NCBI GenBank assembly: GCA_964021645.1
Contig: CAXIAD010000101.1
Coordinates: forward strand, 1-8,034
DNA length: 8,034 nucleotides
DNA from: CANLDA01 sp964021645
GTDB taxonomy: Bacteria; Pseudomonadota; Alphaproteobacteria; Rhodobacterales; Rhodobacteraceae
Direction: 5' to 3'
In this document: in pieces, positions 1-6,051 of the stretch
How the letters are laid out: each line of letters starts with the position of its first letter
How positions within the stretch are numbered: position 1 is the first letter of the stretch
Notes under the pieces: generated by a model
Told to the model about the DNA's origin: nothing
The model's input: the letters and a program-made list of their open reading frames with translations, nothing else
Database searches by the model: none
Made by a program: the position numbers and the translations under genes

Positions 1-81
1 GCCCGGCCTAACCTGCTGGGTGATGCTGCCGGTACTTCCCACTAGAGGAATTTGGCGCGGTTCGATGATCGGGTGCTTCAT
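1..81 (-). CDS. N-terminus of an unidentified protein, third gene of the SDR operon (partial)
   Basis: An open frame starts with ATG at 81 and runs without a stop to the left edge, giving 27 residues that begin MKHPIIEPRQIPLVGSTGS. The start is supported by AGGGG at 93-89, seven bases upstream, and by its place only 15 nt after the stop of the preceding dehydrogenase on the same strand. It is therefore very probably the next gene of the same operon. The visible residues contain a short Gly-Ser-Thr-Gly-Ser run but no motif I can assign to a family. It is likely an enzyme or transport component of the same catabolic route, but that rests only on position. The rest of the gene lies outside the window. 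Confidence 0.6.
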   Translation of the reverse strand, partial: MKHPIIEPRQIPLVGSTGSITQQVRPG

Positions 82-96
82 AATACGGCCCCTGCT

Positions 97-831
97 TTAT
101 GGTAAACTCAGTTGGCTCATTCTACCGCCATCCACGGTCCAGACTTGGCCGGTTACAAAGCGCGCTTCATCGGACGTAAGCCACGCTGCGAGACCGGCAA
201 TTTCCTCGGGTGCTCCTGTGCGACCCACCGGGTGTATTTTTCCAAGAGACGCCTTGAACGTAACGGGATCACCTAAGCTTTCGATGAAAGCGGTGTTCAA
301 ATCAGTGTCGATCCAGCCGGGTGCAATCGCGTTGCACCTGACACCATCATGACCATGATCGACTGCAATTGCACGGGTCAGCGCATGAAGCCCGCCTTTT
401 GATGCGCAATAGGCTGGATGGCGCGGGTTTGAACCGAGGCCTTCAATCGAGCCGATATTCACAATTGACCCACCCTGCGCAATCAGATGTGGCAGCGCTT
501 GTTTTATCAACATGAAAGGCACTGTCAGATTGACATGTAGAGTTTCAACCCAATCTGTTTGAGAGGTTTCTAGCGCTGTCCCTTCGCGCATTATTCCAGC
601 GTTGTTCACCAAAATGTCTAAGCGCCCCGCTTGCGTGATCACGTCTTCAATAACACTCGCTGGCATCTGTGGGTCAAGGAAATCGGCTTGGATGTATGGG
701 TGTACAGGGTCCACGCCGCGTTGCGCGGTGATGACACGTACGCCGTTCATTGACAGCTTCTTAGCGATTGCCGCTCCAATGCCACTGCGACCACCGGTAA
801 CCAGTGCTACTTTCTCAAACCACGCCGTCAT
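97..831 (-). CDS. SDR-family NAD(P)-dependent oxidoreductase (second of a pair)
   Basis: A classical short-chain dehydrogenase/reductase of 244 residues, the usual family length. The Rossmann glycine motif TGGRSGIG is at 12-19 and NNAG at 76-79. The catalytic tetrad is Asn101, Ser128, Tyr141 and Lys145 (YCASK), followed by the PG motif in IAPGWIDTD at about 169-177 and a C-terminal VDGG. Such enzymes interconvert an alcohol and a ketone in the cytoplasm. The end of beta-2 reads ITAQRG, with no acidic residue but Arg38, and Arg15 lies in the glycine loop; both favour NADP(H), by inference. I chose ATG at 831 because it overlaps the upstream stop as ATGA (831-828) and leaves five residues before the first strand. 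The in-frame ATG at 873 would add 14 residues unlike the family and lie inside the preceding gene. Substrate unknown; the operon suggests a sugar, polyol or hydroxy-acid intermediate. Confidence 0.92.
   Translation of the reverse strand: MTAWFEKVALVTGGRSGIGAAIAKKLSMNGVRVITAQRGVDPVHPYIQADFLDPQMPASVIEDVITQAGRLDILVNNAGIMREGTALETSQTDWVETLHVNLTVPFMLIKQALPHLIAQGGSIVNIGSIEGLGSNPRHPAYCASKGGLHALTRAIAVDHGHDGVRCNAIAPGWIDTDLNTAFIESLGDPVTFKASLGKIHPVGRTGAPEEIAGLAAWLTSDEARFVTGQVWTVDGGRMSQLSLP
828..831 (-). promoter_or_regulatory. ATGA stop/start overlap coupling the two SDR genes
   Basis: Read on the minus strand, 831-828 is ATGA: the ATG starts the downstream SDR and the TGA ends the upstream one. The only purine-rich stretch upstream is GGCGGGAAA inside the preceding gene, farther from the start than usual. 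Translation of the second SDR probably depends on termination and re-initiation, which would keep the two proteins near equal amounts (inference). Confidence 0.85.
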
Positions 832-1556
832 TGTACCGATTTCCCGCCATTTGCTTCTATCAACGCACCGCACAGATATCGCGCTTGATCCGAGGCAAGG
901 AATGCCACCACATCGGCAATGTCCTCGGGTTCTGCAATACGACCTAAAGGGACGGAGGCGTTGAGTTCAACTATTGCCCTGTCTGGATCAAGACCACGTG
1001 TTTCAAATCCGGTCCGGATCATGGGCGTGTTGACCTCATTTGGGCAGACAGCGTTCACACGAATATTTTGATGTGCGTGATCCATGCCAAGACATTGGGT
1101 CAAAGAGGCGACTGCGGCCTTGGACATCACGTAGATGGGGTGGTTGGGGCCAGGGTGAACACCCCAGCAAGATGCAACATTAACAATTGCCCCGCTGCCC
1201 GCGTTTGCCATGATCGGGATCGCGGCGCGACAAAGCCGAAAGGGAGCCTCGACATTGATCGCCATTGACGTCGCAAAGTCCTGGTCGCTGGCTTCAGTAA
1301 TTTTACCCCGTGTGATGATCCCAGCATTGTTGACCAAAATATCTAGACCGGCCATTTGATCGGCCGCCTTCTGGGGCAACTGATCGCAAAACGTGGCGTC
1401 TGAAAGATCTCCGATAATCGAATGGTCGGCCTCACATTCGCGTAAATCAGCACCCGTTACAGTCACGCCATGAGCTTGCAATACTTTAACAATTGCACGA
1501 CCAATGCCGCCGGCAGCACCAGTCACCAAGGCAGTTTTGCCATTCATACGTTTCAT
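828..1556 (-). CDS. SDR-family NAD(P)-dependent oxidoreductase (first of a pair)
   Basis: A classical short-chain dehydrogenase/reductase of 242 residues. TGAAGGIG is at 12-19 and NNAG at 76-79. The catalytic residues are Asn101, Ser129, Tyr142 and Lys146 (YVMSK), and the C-terminus carries EANGG. Asp37 at the end of beta-2 (TGADLRE) is the usual sign of NAD(H) preference, unlike its partner. The loop after beta-6 reads CPNEVNTP, so Asn replaces the Gly of the common PG motif. ATG at 1556 is chosen because GAGGA lies six bases upstream (1567-1563) and the Rossmann strand begins a few residues later; the open frame back to 1646 encodes non-family sequence. ATG at 1547 (MNGKTAL) is a possible alternative. 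It is the first gene of an operon with the second SDR (4-nt overlap) and the partial gene at the left edge. Substrate cannot be read from the sequence. Confidence 0.92.
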   Translation of the reverse strand: MKRMNGKTALVTGAAGGIGRAIVKVLQAHGVTVTGADLRECEADHSIIGDLSDATFCDQLPQKAADQMAGLDILVNNAGIITRGKITEASDQDFATSMAINVEAPFRLCRAAIPIMANAGSGAIVNVASCWGVHPGPNHPIYVMSKAAVASLTQCLGMDHAHQNIRVNAVCPNEVNTPMIRTGFETRGLDPDRAIVELNASVPLGRIAEPEDIADVVAFLASDQARYLCGALIEANGGKSVQ

Positions 1557-1908
1557 AAACTTTCCTCGTGGTTGCCTCTTAAGCATGGCAACTACAGCAT
1601 ACGATGCCTGCCAATTAACGACATCACTGCCTTTATAGAACGACACACATTGAGCTTTGAAAGCACATCAAACCCACTGGACGGATATCGTGTTGCGGAC
1701 ATTCAAGCAGATTGCGCCAATCGACAAGTTGAGCTCACTGTGGCCATTCGATTGTATCGACACGTTTCTTGCCGACTCCCGATATGCAGACCTTCAAGCC
1801 CAAGACAGAAACCCACAAATTCATAGCCGTTACACGTAAACGATTCTACAAAGGTGCAACTGAAACGCAGACAAGCCACGTGACAGCTGCAAAACAGGAC
1901 TGGCAGAC
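1557..1908. other. Divergent intergenic region with short palindromes
   Basis: This 352-nt stretch separates the minus-strand SDR operon from the plus-strand DUF2461 gene and should hold both promoters. I see no convincing gene: the open frames crossing it have no recognisable motif and no good start. Visible structure includes an inverted repeat TGGCA (1586-1590) / TGCCA (1609-1613) and, between its arms, GCAT-ACG-ATGC at 1597-1607. These lie 30-57 nt upstream of the first SDR start, where an operator would be expected. A TATAAA-like hexamer occurs on the minus strand near 1632-1637, but I could not pair it with a good -35 at normal spacing. No promoter is called with confidence. Confidence 0.4.
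1563..1567 (-). promoter_or_regulatory. Ribosome binding site of the first SDR
   Basis: GAGGA on the minus strand, six bases before ATG 1556. It selects this start over the upstream in-frame ATG at 1646, which would add 30 residues that do not resemble an SDR. Confidence 0.75.
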
Positions 1909-2562
1909 ATGGTTGAACCAGAGACATTTAAATTCCTTACAGATTTTGCAGCGAACAACCGCAAGGTTTGGATGGATGCACATCGCGAGGAACGTGACGA
2001 CGCTTTACGCAATTTTGCGGGCATCGCAACGACACTCCATGATTATGCGGATCGTTTTGACCACAACGTGGTTGAGGCAAGGATCAAACCAAAGCAAAGT
2101 TATTCCAAATTCTTTCAGGAAGCACGTGACCGTGTTGGGCCCGGCCTATACCGCACTGACGTAGATGTGTTTGCCAACGCGAGTAACCCAACTGAGAACG
2201 TTGGATATTACCTTCATATCGAGCCAGGGAATTGCCACGCAGGAGCGGGGCTTTTCCATCCCTCAAAGGCGGCACTTGCCAGCCTGCGCTCGCGCCTTGT
2301 TGACGACCCACAGGGGATTCACAACCTCGTGACTGATGCTGAATTCAAAGGCGTATTTCCAGACGGGATTGTCACACGCAAAGCGTTGAATGTTGTTCCA
2401 GACGGTTTTGACAACAACGATCCAGTCGCGAAGTATTTGAAAATGATCGGCTTAGGGTGCCGTAAGGACCTGACAGACTCGCTTTTGCTGGAAGACGATG
2501 TAATTGGACAATTGGTTAACATCTTTCGCTCAGCCAGCCCGCTGGTCAGGTACTTTGAATGA
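1909..2562 (+). CDS. DUF2461 family protein with a divergent signature
   Basis: A 217-residue soluble protein, close to the family's usual length of a little over 200. Family features are an N-terminal FKFL...NNRKVWMDAH segment at 7-25, GYYLHIEP at 99-106, AGAGLFHPS at 111-119 and a C-terminal YLKMIGLG...KDLTD segment at about 176-190. The central RDxRFSKDKxPYKT-like signature usual in this family is not intact: the matching stretch reads KPKQSYSKFFQEARDR at 60-75, then LYRTDVDVF at 80-88. ATG 1909 is supported by AGGA at 1896-1899, nine bases upstream. No signal peptide or membrane segment is seen. The family has no established biochemical role that I can name, so no function is given. It stands alone on its strand, 281 nt before the next gene, and need not be functionally linked to its neighbours. 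Confidence 0.78.
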   Translation: MVEPETFKFLTDFAANNRKVWMDAHREERDDALRNFAGIATTLHDYADRFDHNVVEARIKPKQSYSKFFQEARDRVGPGLYRTDVDVFANASNPTENVGYYLHIEPGNCHAGAGLFHPSKAALASLRSRLVDDPQGIHNLVTDAEFKGVFPDGIVTRKALNVVPDGFDNNDPVAKYLKMIGLGCRKDLTDSLLLEDDVIGQLVNIFRSASPLVRYFE

Positions 2563-2619
2563 CGGTGCTATAGAAGAATTTTTGATTATTGTGCTCTAGT
2601 TTTGCCACCCCACCGTCAT
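2559..2619 (+). repeat. 9-bp inverted repeat spanning the DUF2461 stop codon
   Basis: ATGACGGTG at 2559-2567, which includes the stop codon, is perfectly complementary to CACCGTCAT at 2611-2619. The 43-nt loop is AT-rich and includes a T-run. The spacing is too long for an ordinary intrinsic terminator and no T-tract follows the second arm. It may be an mRNA 3' end structure or chance. Confidence 0.3.
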
Positions 2620-2843
2620 CCGTCCTGGATCTGACATTTGGTATTCGTAAAACGCTGTAATATTTCTTCTAGCTAGAGGACGCACGCCGTTATCGCAGCA
2701 TATTCTTCGCTTAGCAGCTTAAGCAATAGAGAATGAAAATTGTGCGAATTTCTAGGCCAGCGCCCCTGCGCCAGAGGTTATTGTTGTAAGTCTTCCATTT
2801 TCAGATTGTCATAGATCAATGATGAGCCGATAACAGGCATATT
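2563..2843. other. Intergenic region upstream of the DCC/DUF4166 gene pair
   Basis: 281 nt without a supportable gene on either strand. It holds a perfect 10-bp palindrome TCTAGCTAGA at 2668-2677, with two CTAG tetramers, and ends in the presumed promoter area of the DCC gene. A weak sigma70-like pair can be drawn: TTGTAA at 2784-2789, a 17-nt spacer, then TGTCAT at 2807-2812, each four of six to consensus. The DCC gene has only a weak CAGG ribosome binding site before its ATG. Confidence 0.35.
2806..2819 (+). promoter_or_regulatory. Possible FNR/CRP-type half site near the DCC gene start
   Basis: TTGTCATAGATCAA resembles the FNR-family box TTGAT-N4-ATCAA. The right half is perfect and the left half has two mismatches. 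It overlaps the weak -10 candidate and ends 24 nt before the DCC start codon, a position that would suit repression. Eight of ten matches can occur by chance in AT-rich intergenic DNA, so this is only a candidate. Confidence 0.2.
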
Positions 2844-3293
2844 ATGGCTGACCAATATACCTATCGCCGCGATTTGAATGTCCCCGAATTTGATGACAGT
2901 GCCCCCATCGCAGTAATGGATGCCGAATGCGCATTATGCAGCTGGGGCGCGCTCATGATCCACAAACTGGATCAAAGTGGGACGGCTCGAATTTGCCCAG
3001 TCCAATCACCACTCGGCACTGCTTTACTTCAGCACTACGGTCTCCGACCGAACGATCCTACAAGCTGGTTATTTTTACATCTTGGTGAGCCCCATTTCGA
3101 TTTTGAGGCGGTTCTACATGCCGGTAGGTATTTTGGCGGCTGGGGGCTGCTCGTAAGTGTATTGAAGGGACTTCCGAAGCCATTGCGCAACTGGTTATAT
3201 CGACGAGTAGCCCGAAATCGGTATTCACTTTTTGGGCGGCGGGATATGTGCGTTCTCCCAGACCCGGACTTTCAAAAAAGGTTACTGCAATGA
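2844..3293 (+). CDS. DCC / DUF393 family thiol-disulfide oxidoreductase-like protein
   Basis: 149 residues, a typical length for the DCC (DUF393) family. The defining motif near the N-terminus is Asp26-x-x-Cys29-x-x-Cys32 in MDAECALCSWG, where relatives usually have DGxCxxC. The C-terminal signature is VARNRYSLFGRRDMC at 122-136. The family is predicted to have a thioredoxin-like fold with the CxxC pair as the redox site, but no substrate is established. A hydrophobic stretch near 100-110 (WGLLVSVLKGL) is too short for a clear membrane span. The start at 2844 puts the motif in its normal place; the ribosome binding site is weak (CAGG, about seven bases upstream). Its stop overlaps the next start as ATGA, so the two proteins are probably made together. 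Another cysteine is Cys136 in the C-terminal signature. Confidence 0.85.
   Translation: MADQYTYRRDLNVPEFDDSAPIAVMDAECALCSWGALMIHKLDQSGTARICPVQSPLGTALLQHYGLRPNDPTSWLFLHLGEPHFDFEAVLHAGRYFGGWGLLVSVLKGLPKPLRNWLYRRVARNRYSLFGRRDMCVLPDPDFQKRLLQ
3290..3293 (+). promoter_or_regulatory. ATGA overlap coupling the DCC and DUF4166 genes
   Basis: The ATG of the DUF4166 gene shares two bases with the TGA of the DCC gene. AAGG at 3278-3281 provides a ribosome binding site inside the upstream gene, so translation can be both coupled and independent. Confidence 0.85.
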
Positions 3294-4906
3294 AAGTGTT
3301 GCTTGTTGGAGGAACTGGGGTTTTCGGATCGAGACTCGCGCGGCTACTGGTCCGTGATAAGCACGCAGTAACAATTGCCGGGCGCAATCTGGCAAATGCA
3401 AAACTGCTGGCCAGCGAATTGAATTGCTCAGCTAGGCAAATGGACCGCAACGGAGACTTTGGTTCCCTAGAAGAGTTTGATGTCTTAGTCGATGCAGCTG
3501 GACCCTATCACGCCTATGGCGACAATCCTTATAGATTGGCGAGTGCGGCAATCCTTGCTGGAATTCACTATCTTGATCTTTCCGACAATGCCGCATTCTG
3601 CCAAGGAATTTCGAAACTTGATAAGGATGCGCGCGCAGCGGGCGTATGCGCTATCTCAGGTATGTCGTCAGTTCCGGCCCTTTCAAGTGCTGTCGTACGG
3701 TCCCTGATCGCAGATGACGTTCCAAACCGGATCGAAACTGCGATCCTGCCAGGGAATCGTAGCCCGCGCGGCCTGTCAGTTATGGCTTCTATTTTGATGC
3801 AGGCAGGTCGGCCGATGAAGATCTTTCGTAATGGGCATTGGACAGACGCTATCGGATGGTCAGCCCCTAGAAATTACACATTGCCCGGCGACTTGATCCG
3901 TCAAGGGTGGCTAATAGAAGTGCCAGACGTCACCCTCTTCCCCAAACATTTCAGCGCTCAAACAGTGGTGTTTCGGGCCGGCCTGGAACTGGCCGTCATG
4001 CGATACGGCCTTTGGCTCGTTGCAATTCTAAGACGGTGGGTACCAATCCCGATAAATGGCCCGGTACTAAGATTGTTCAAACTGGCGGCAGATATGCTTG
4101 CGCCATTCGGCGGAGACAAAGGTGGCATGTCAGTTGAGGTGACCGTCGGTCACGAACGGCGCTGGTGGCGCTTGCTTGCCGAAGATGGCGACGGCCCCTT
4201 TATTCCGACAATTGCTATTCGAGCTCTTCTACGGCGTAAAACACTCCCAATTGGAGCAGGCCCTGCACTTGAGACCATCACATTGTCAGAAGCAGAGGCT
4301 GCAATGTCCGACGTAAAGGTCCGCAGCGAGCGAGGTGCTGAAGAACATAAGCCAATCTTTCAACAGGTACTGGGTGATACATTCAATGCGCTGCCCCCAA
4401 AGGTGCGTGCCACCCACAGAACAATCGAGGTAAGCCGCTGGTGTGGGCAAGCCACGGTTCTCCGCGGAGAAGATTCTTGGAGTAAATTTCTTGGATGGGT
4501 CTTTGGGTTTCCTGCTAACGCAAAGGACATCCGGGTTGAAGTGACCAAAACCGTTACCAAACAAGGAGAAACTTGGGAACGTCGATTTGGCGAACGGAAT
4601 TTTAAATCCTACCTACAAGCGACGTCTCAAGGTATGGCCGAGCGCTTTGGCCCCTTCACCTTTCAGCTTGGCCTCGAAGTTACGGATGATTGCCTGCACT
4701 TTCCAGTTCTCTCTGGCCGTATCGGCCCGCTGCCATTGCCAAGATGGCTGTTACCGATTTCTGACGCACGTGAGTATGAAAAAAATGGCCGCTTTCATTT
4801 CGATGTGAAGCTCAAGGCACCGTTTACCCATAATTTGTTGGCTCATTACCAAGGCAACCTATCTGAAATGATACCGAGGCGACGAAAACGCCAAAGCTCA
4901 AACTAG
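3290..4906 (+). CDS. Saccharopine-dehydrogenase-like NAD(P)-binding protein with C-terminal DUF4166 domain
   Basis: 538 residues in two parts. Residues 1 to about 140 form a Rossmann domain of the saccharopine-dehydrogenase NADP-binding type: VGGTGVFG at 6-13, AGRN at 30-33 after beta-2 (Arg32 favours NADP(H)), VDAAGPY at 67-73 and HYLDLSDN at 93-100. A middle region follows. Residues from about 365 to 522 match DUF4166, with KTVTKQGETWERRFG at 420-434, GPLPLPRWLLP at 479-489 and a closing GRFHFDV...HYQGNL. The last ten residues are very basic (RRRKRQ). A hydrophobic patch at about 236-250 might lie against a membrane, but no clear span is present. ATG 3290 is chosen because it forms the ATGA overlap with the DCC gene and has AAGG eight bases upstream; the in-frame ATG at 3248 lies inside that gene. 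It is not a lysine-pathway enzyme on this evidence; the reaction is unknown. Confidence 0.85.
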   Translation: MKVLLVGGTGVFGSRLARLLVRDKHAVTIAGRNLANAKLLASELNCSARQMDRNGDFGSLEEFDVLVDAAGPYHAYGDNPYRLASAAILAGIHYLDLSDNAAFCQGISKLDKDARAAGVCAISGMSSVPALSSAVVRSLIADDVPNRIETAILPGNRSPRGLSVMASILMQAGRPMKIFRNGHWTDAIGWSAPRNYTLPGDLIRQGWLIEVPDVTLFPKHFSAQTVVFRAGLELAVMRYGLWLVAILRRWVPIPINGPVLRLFKLAADMLAPFGGDKGGMSVEVTVGHERRWWRLLAEDGDGPFIPTIAIRALLRRKTLPIGAGPALETITLSEAEAAMSDVKVRSERGAEEHKPIFQQVLGDTFNALPPKVRATHRTIEVSRWCGQATVLRGEDSWSKFLGWVFGFPANAKDIRVEVTKTVTKQGETWERRFGERNFKSYLQATSQGMAERFGPFTFQLGLEVTDDCLHFPVLSGRIGPLPLPRWLLPISDAREYEKNGRFHFDVKLKAPFTHNLLAHYQGNLSEMIPRRRKRQSSN

Positions 4907-5104
4907 ACCTTTGAGATCCTTCCAAGCACGAAACAAGCCAAAGGTGCCAGGCGACCGGCCGCCCACGGGTCGACGATTTTGCATCCGATCCGCCAAACAG
5001 ACAGAAAAACCGGTTTTGGCAGTCACAAAATGCCTGACTGAAACGCCACGTCCCCCCGCCGGCCCGCTAATCGCCCGGCTCGCGCTAAAAGTTAATATTG
5101 CCCC
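4907..5104. other. Convergent intergenic region with several short inverted repeats
   Basis: 198 nt between the 3' ends of the plus-strand DUF4166 gene and the minus-strand FAH gene. It contains four small dyads: CGACC (4952-4956) / GGTCG (4968-4972); the perfect 12-bp palindrome AAAACCGGTTTT at 5006-5017; CAGTCA (5020-5025) / TGACTG (5035-5040) with a 9-nt loop; and GCCGG (5058-5062) / CCGGC (5075-5079). None is a strong GC stem directly followed by a T-tract. The palindrome has an extra T on the minus strand, but its stem is almost all A-T. Termination of both operons should occur here, by which element is unclear. Confidence 0.4.
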
Positions 5105-5962
5105 CTAAAACGTGGTCTCCGCAATCACCGGATTGACCAACGTACCTACCAGGCCAAGGTCCACTTCGACCACATCACCGGGGCGCATGTAAACGGGCGG
5201 CACCCGTTTATCACCAACTCCACCCGGCGTGCCCGTCACGATCACATCCCCCGCCCGCAACGGCGTAAACGTCGAGCAATAATTGATCAATACCGGCAAT
5301 GAAAACGTCAGGTCTGCAAGGCTAGCTTGCTGCATCACAACCCCGTTCAGGCGGCACTCAATAGGCAGTTTAGTGTAATCCCCTACCTCATCCGGCGTCA
5401 CCATATAGGGGCCAAAACCACCCGATCCGGGAAACGTCTTGCCCGGCGTGAACTGCGAAGTATGTTTCTGCCAATCGCGCACGCTGCCATCGTTGTAACA
5501 GGCATATCCCGCCACATGATTCAGCGCATCCGCCTCCGGTATCGCTCGCCCGCCTTTGCCGATTATCACCGCCAGTTCTGCCTCAAAATCAAACCGTTCC
5601 GAAATAGCAGGCCGCACCAAGGGTTGCCCGTGCCCCACTTGACTGTCTGCAAATCGCGTAAAAATCGTCGGATGCGCCACATCGGGCCGCCCGGTTTCCG
5701 CCTGATGTTTTTTGTAATTCACTCCAACGCATAGAATTTTCGCGGGATCAGGGATCACCGGCAATAAGGTCACATCACTTAACGCAAAATCAGGCGCACG
5801 CGCTGCCACAAACGCCTCCGCTGCACCCAGCGCATCCGCCGCAATCGCACCTTTCAGCGTGGTGATCTCAGTAGACAATCGCCCCGTCAGATCGACAATG
5901 CCCCCCGCTTTAACCGCGCCAAACCCACAAACACCCAACCGGGCAAAGCTAATCAGTTTCAT
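5105..5962 (-). CDS. Fumarylacetoacetate hydrolase (FAH) family enzyme
   Basis: 285 residues, typical for bacterial FAH-fold enzymes of the fumarylpyruvate / acylpyruvate hydrolase and 2-hydroxyhepta-2,4-diene-1,7-dioate isomerase group. A small N-terminal domain spans about 1-70 and the catalytic domain about 75-281. Landmarks are KILCVGVNYKKHQAE at 75-89 (His86 and Glu89 conserved), the divalent-metal ligands Glu127 and Glu129 in FDFEAEL plus Asp158 in YNDGS, Lys175 in GKTF, and GTPGGVG at 244-250. Such enzymes split a C-C bond, or tautomerise or decarboxylate, 2-oxo acids formed after aromatic ring cleavage. ATG 5962 has AGGAG nine bases upstream. It follows the iclR-type gene by 89 nt on the same strand and is the last gene before the convergent region. 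With an MhpA-like monooxygenase upstream, a role late in an aromatic pathway is likely. Sequence alone cannot separate hydrolase, isomerase and decarboxylase members. Confidence 0.9.
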   Translation of the reverse strand: MKLISFARLGVCGFGAVKAGGIVDLTGRLSTEITTLKGAIAADALGAAEAFVAARAPDFALSDVTLLPVIPDPAKILCVGVNYKKHQAETGRPDVAHPTIFTRFADSQVGHGQPLVRPAISERFDFEAELAVIIGKGGRAIPEADALNHVAGYACYNDGSVRDWQKHTSQFTPGKTFPGSGGFGPYMVTPDEVGDYTKLPIECRLNGVVMQQASLADLTFSLPVLINYCSTFTPLRAGDVIVTGTPGGVGDKRVPPVYMRPGDVVEVDLGLVGTLVNPVIAETTF

Positions 5963-6051
5963 TCAGTATCGCTCCTGTTTAAAAGGGCGGATCATGGGGT
6001 CATCCCATTCCGGCCCATATATATTCCGACCATATTCCGGCGAATGCCGGA
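5963..6051 (-). promoter_or_regulatory. iclR-FAH spacer with dyads and ATTCCG repeats; possible operator or processing site
   Basis: The 89-nt gap holds unusual structure. ATGGG-GTCAT-CCCAT at 5994-6008 is an inverted repeat with 5-bp arms. ATTCCG occurs three times on the plus strand at 6007, 6023 and 6034, with spacings of 16 and 11, the first two separated by an alternating CATATAT tract. A compact hairpin, TCCGGC (6036-6041), loop of four, GCCGGA (6046-6051), directly abuts the stop codon of the iclR-type gene. The gap could contain a promoter for the FAH gene with an IclR-family operator, or an mRNA stability or attenuation hairpin. No clear -35/-10 pair was found. Confidence 0.4.
5972..5976 (-). 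promoter_or_regulatory. Ribosome binding site of the FAH gene
   Basis: AGGAG on the minus strand, nine bases before ATG 5962. It fixes the start, as no other in-frame ATG upstream fits. Confidence 0.7.

Noticed and set aside
832..873. N-terminal extension of the second SDR from ATG 873
   Set aside because: It would overlap the upstream gene by 46 nt and add 14 unrelated residues; ATG 831 gives the ATGA overlap and normal length.
602..964. 120-codon plus-strand frame antisense to the two SDR genes
   Set aside because: It spans the junction of two well-supported genes on the other strand and encodes no recognisable domain.
1557..1646. N-terminal extension of the first SDR from ATG 1646 (30 extra residues)
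   Set aside because: The extra residues do not look like an SDR, and a good ribosome binding site plus normal family spacing point to ATG 1556.
1769..2164. 131-codon plus-strand open frame overlapping the DUF2461 gene
   Set aside because: It has no recognisable motif and mostly lies out of frame over a gene with clear family similarity. The same holds for the shorter frame at 1657-1839.
2668..2677. TCTAGCTAGA palindrome as an operator or recombination site
   Set aside because: It is perfect but only 10 bp, isolated and without a second copy nearby; noted only within the intergenic entry.
3290..4906. Annotation as a lysine-pathway saccharopine dehydrogenase
   Set aside because: Only the N-terminal nucleotide-binding part resembles that family; the C-terminus is DUF4166 and no lysine-pathway gene is nearby.
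4952..5079. Inverted repeats as an intrinsic terminator for the convergent operons
   Set aside because: Stems are 5-6 bp or A-T only, and none is directly followed by a T-tract in the right orientation, so no terminator was called.
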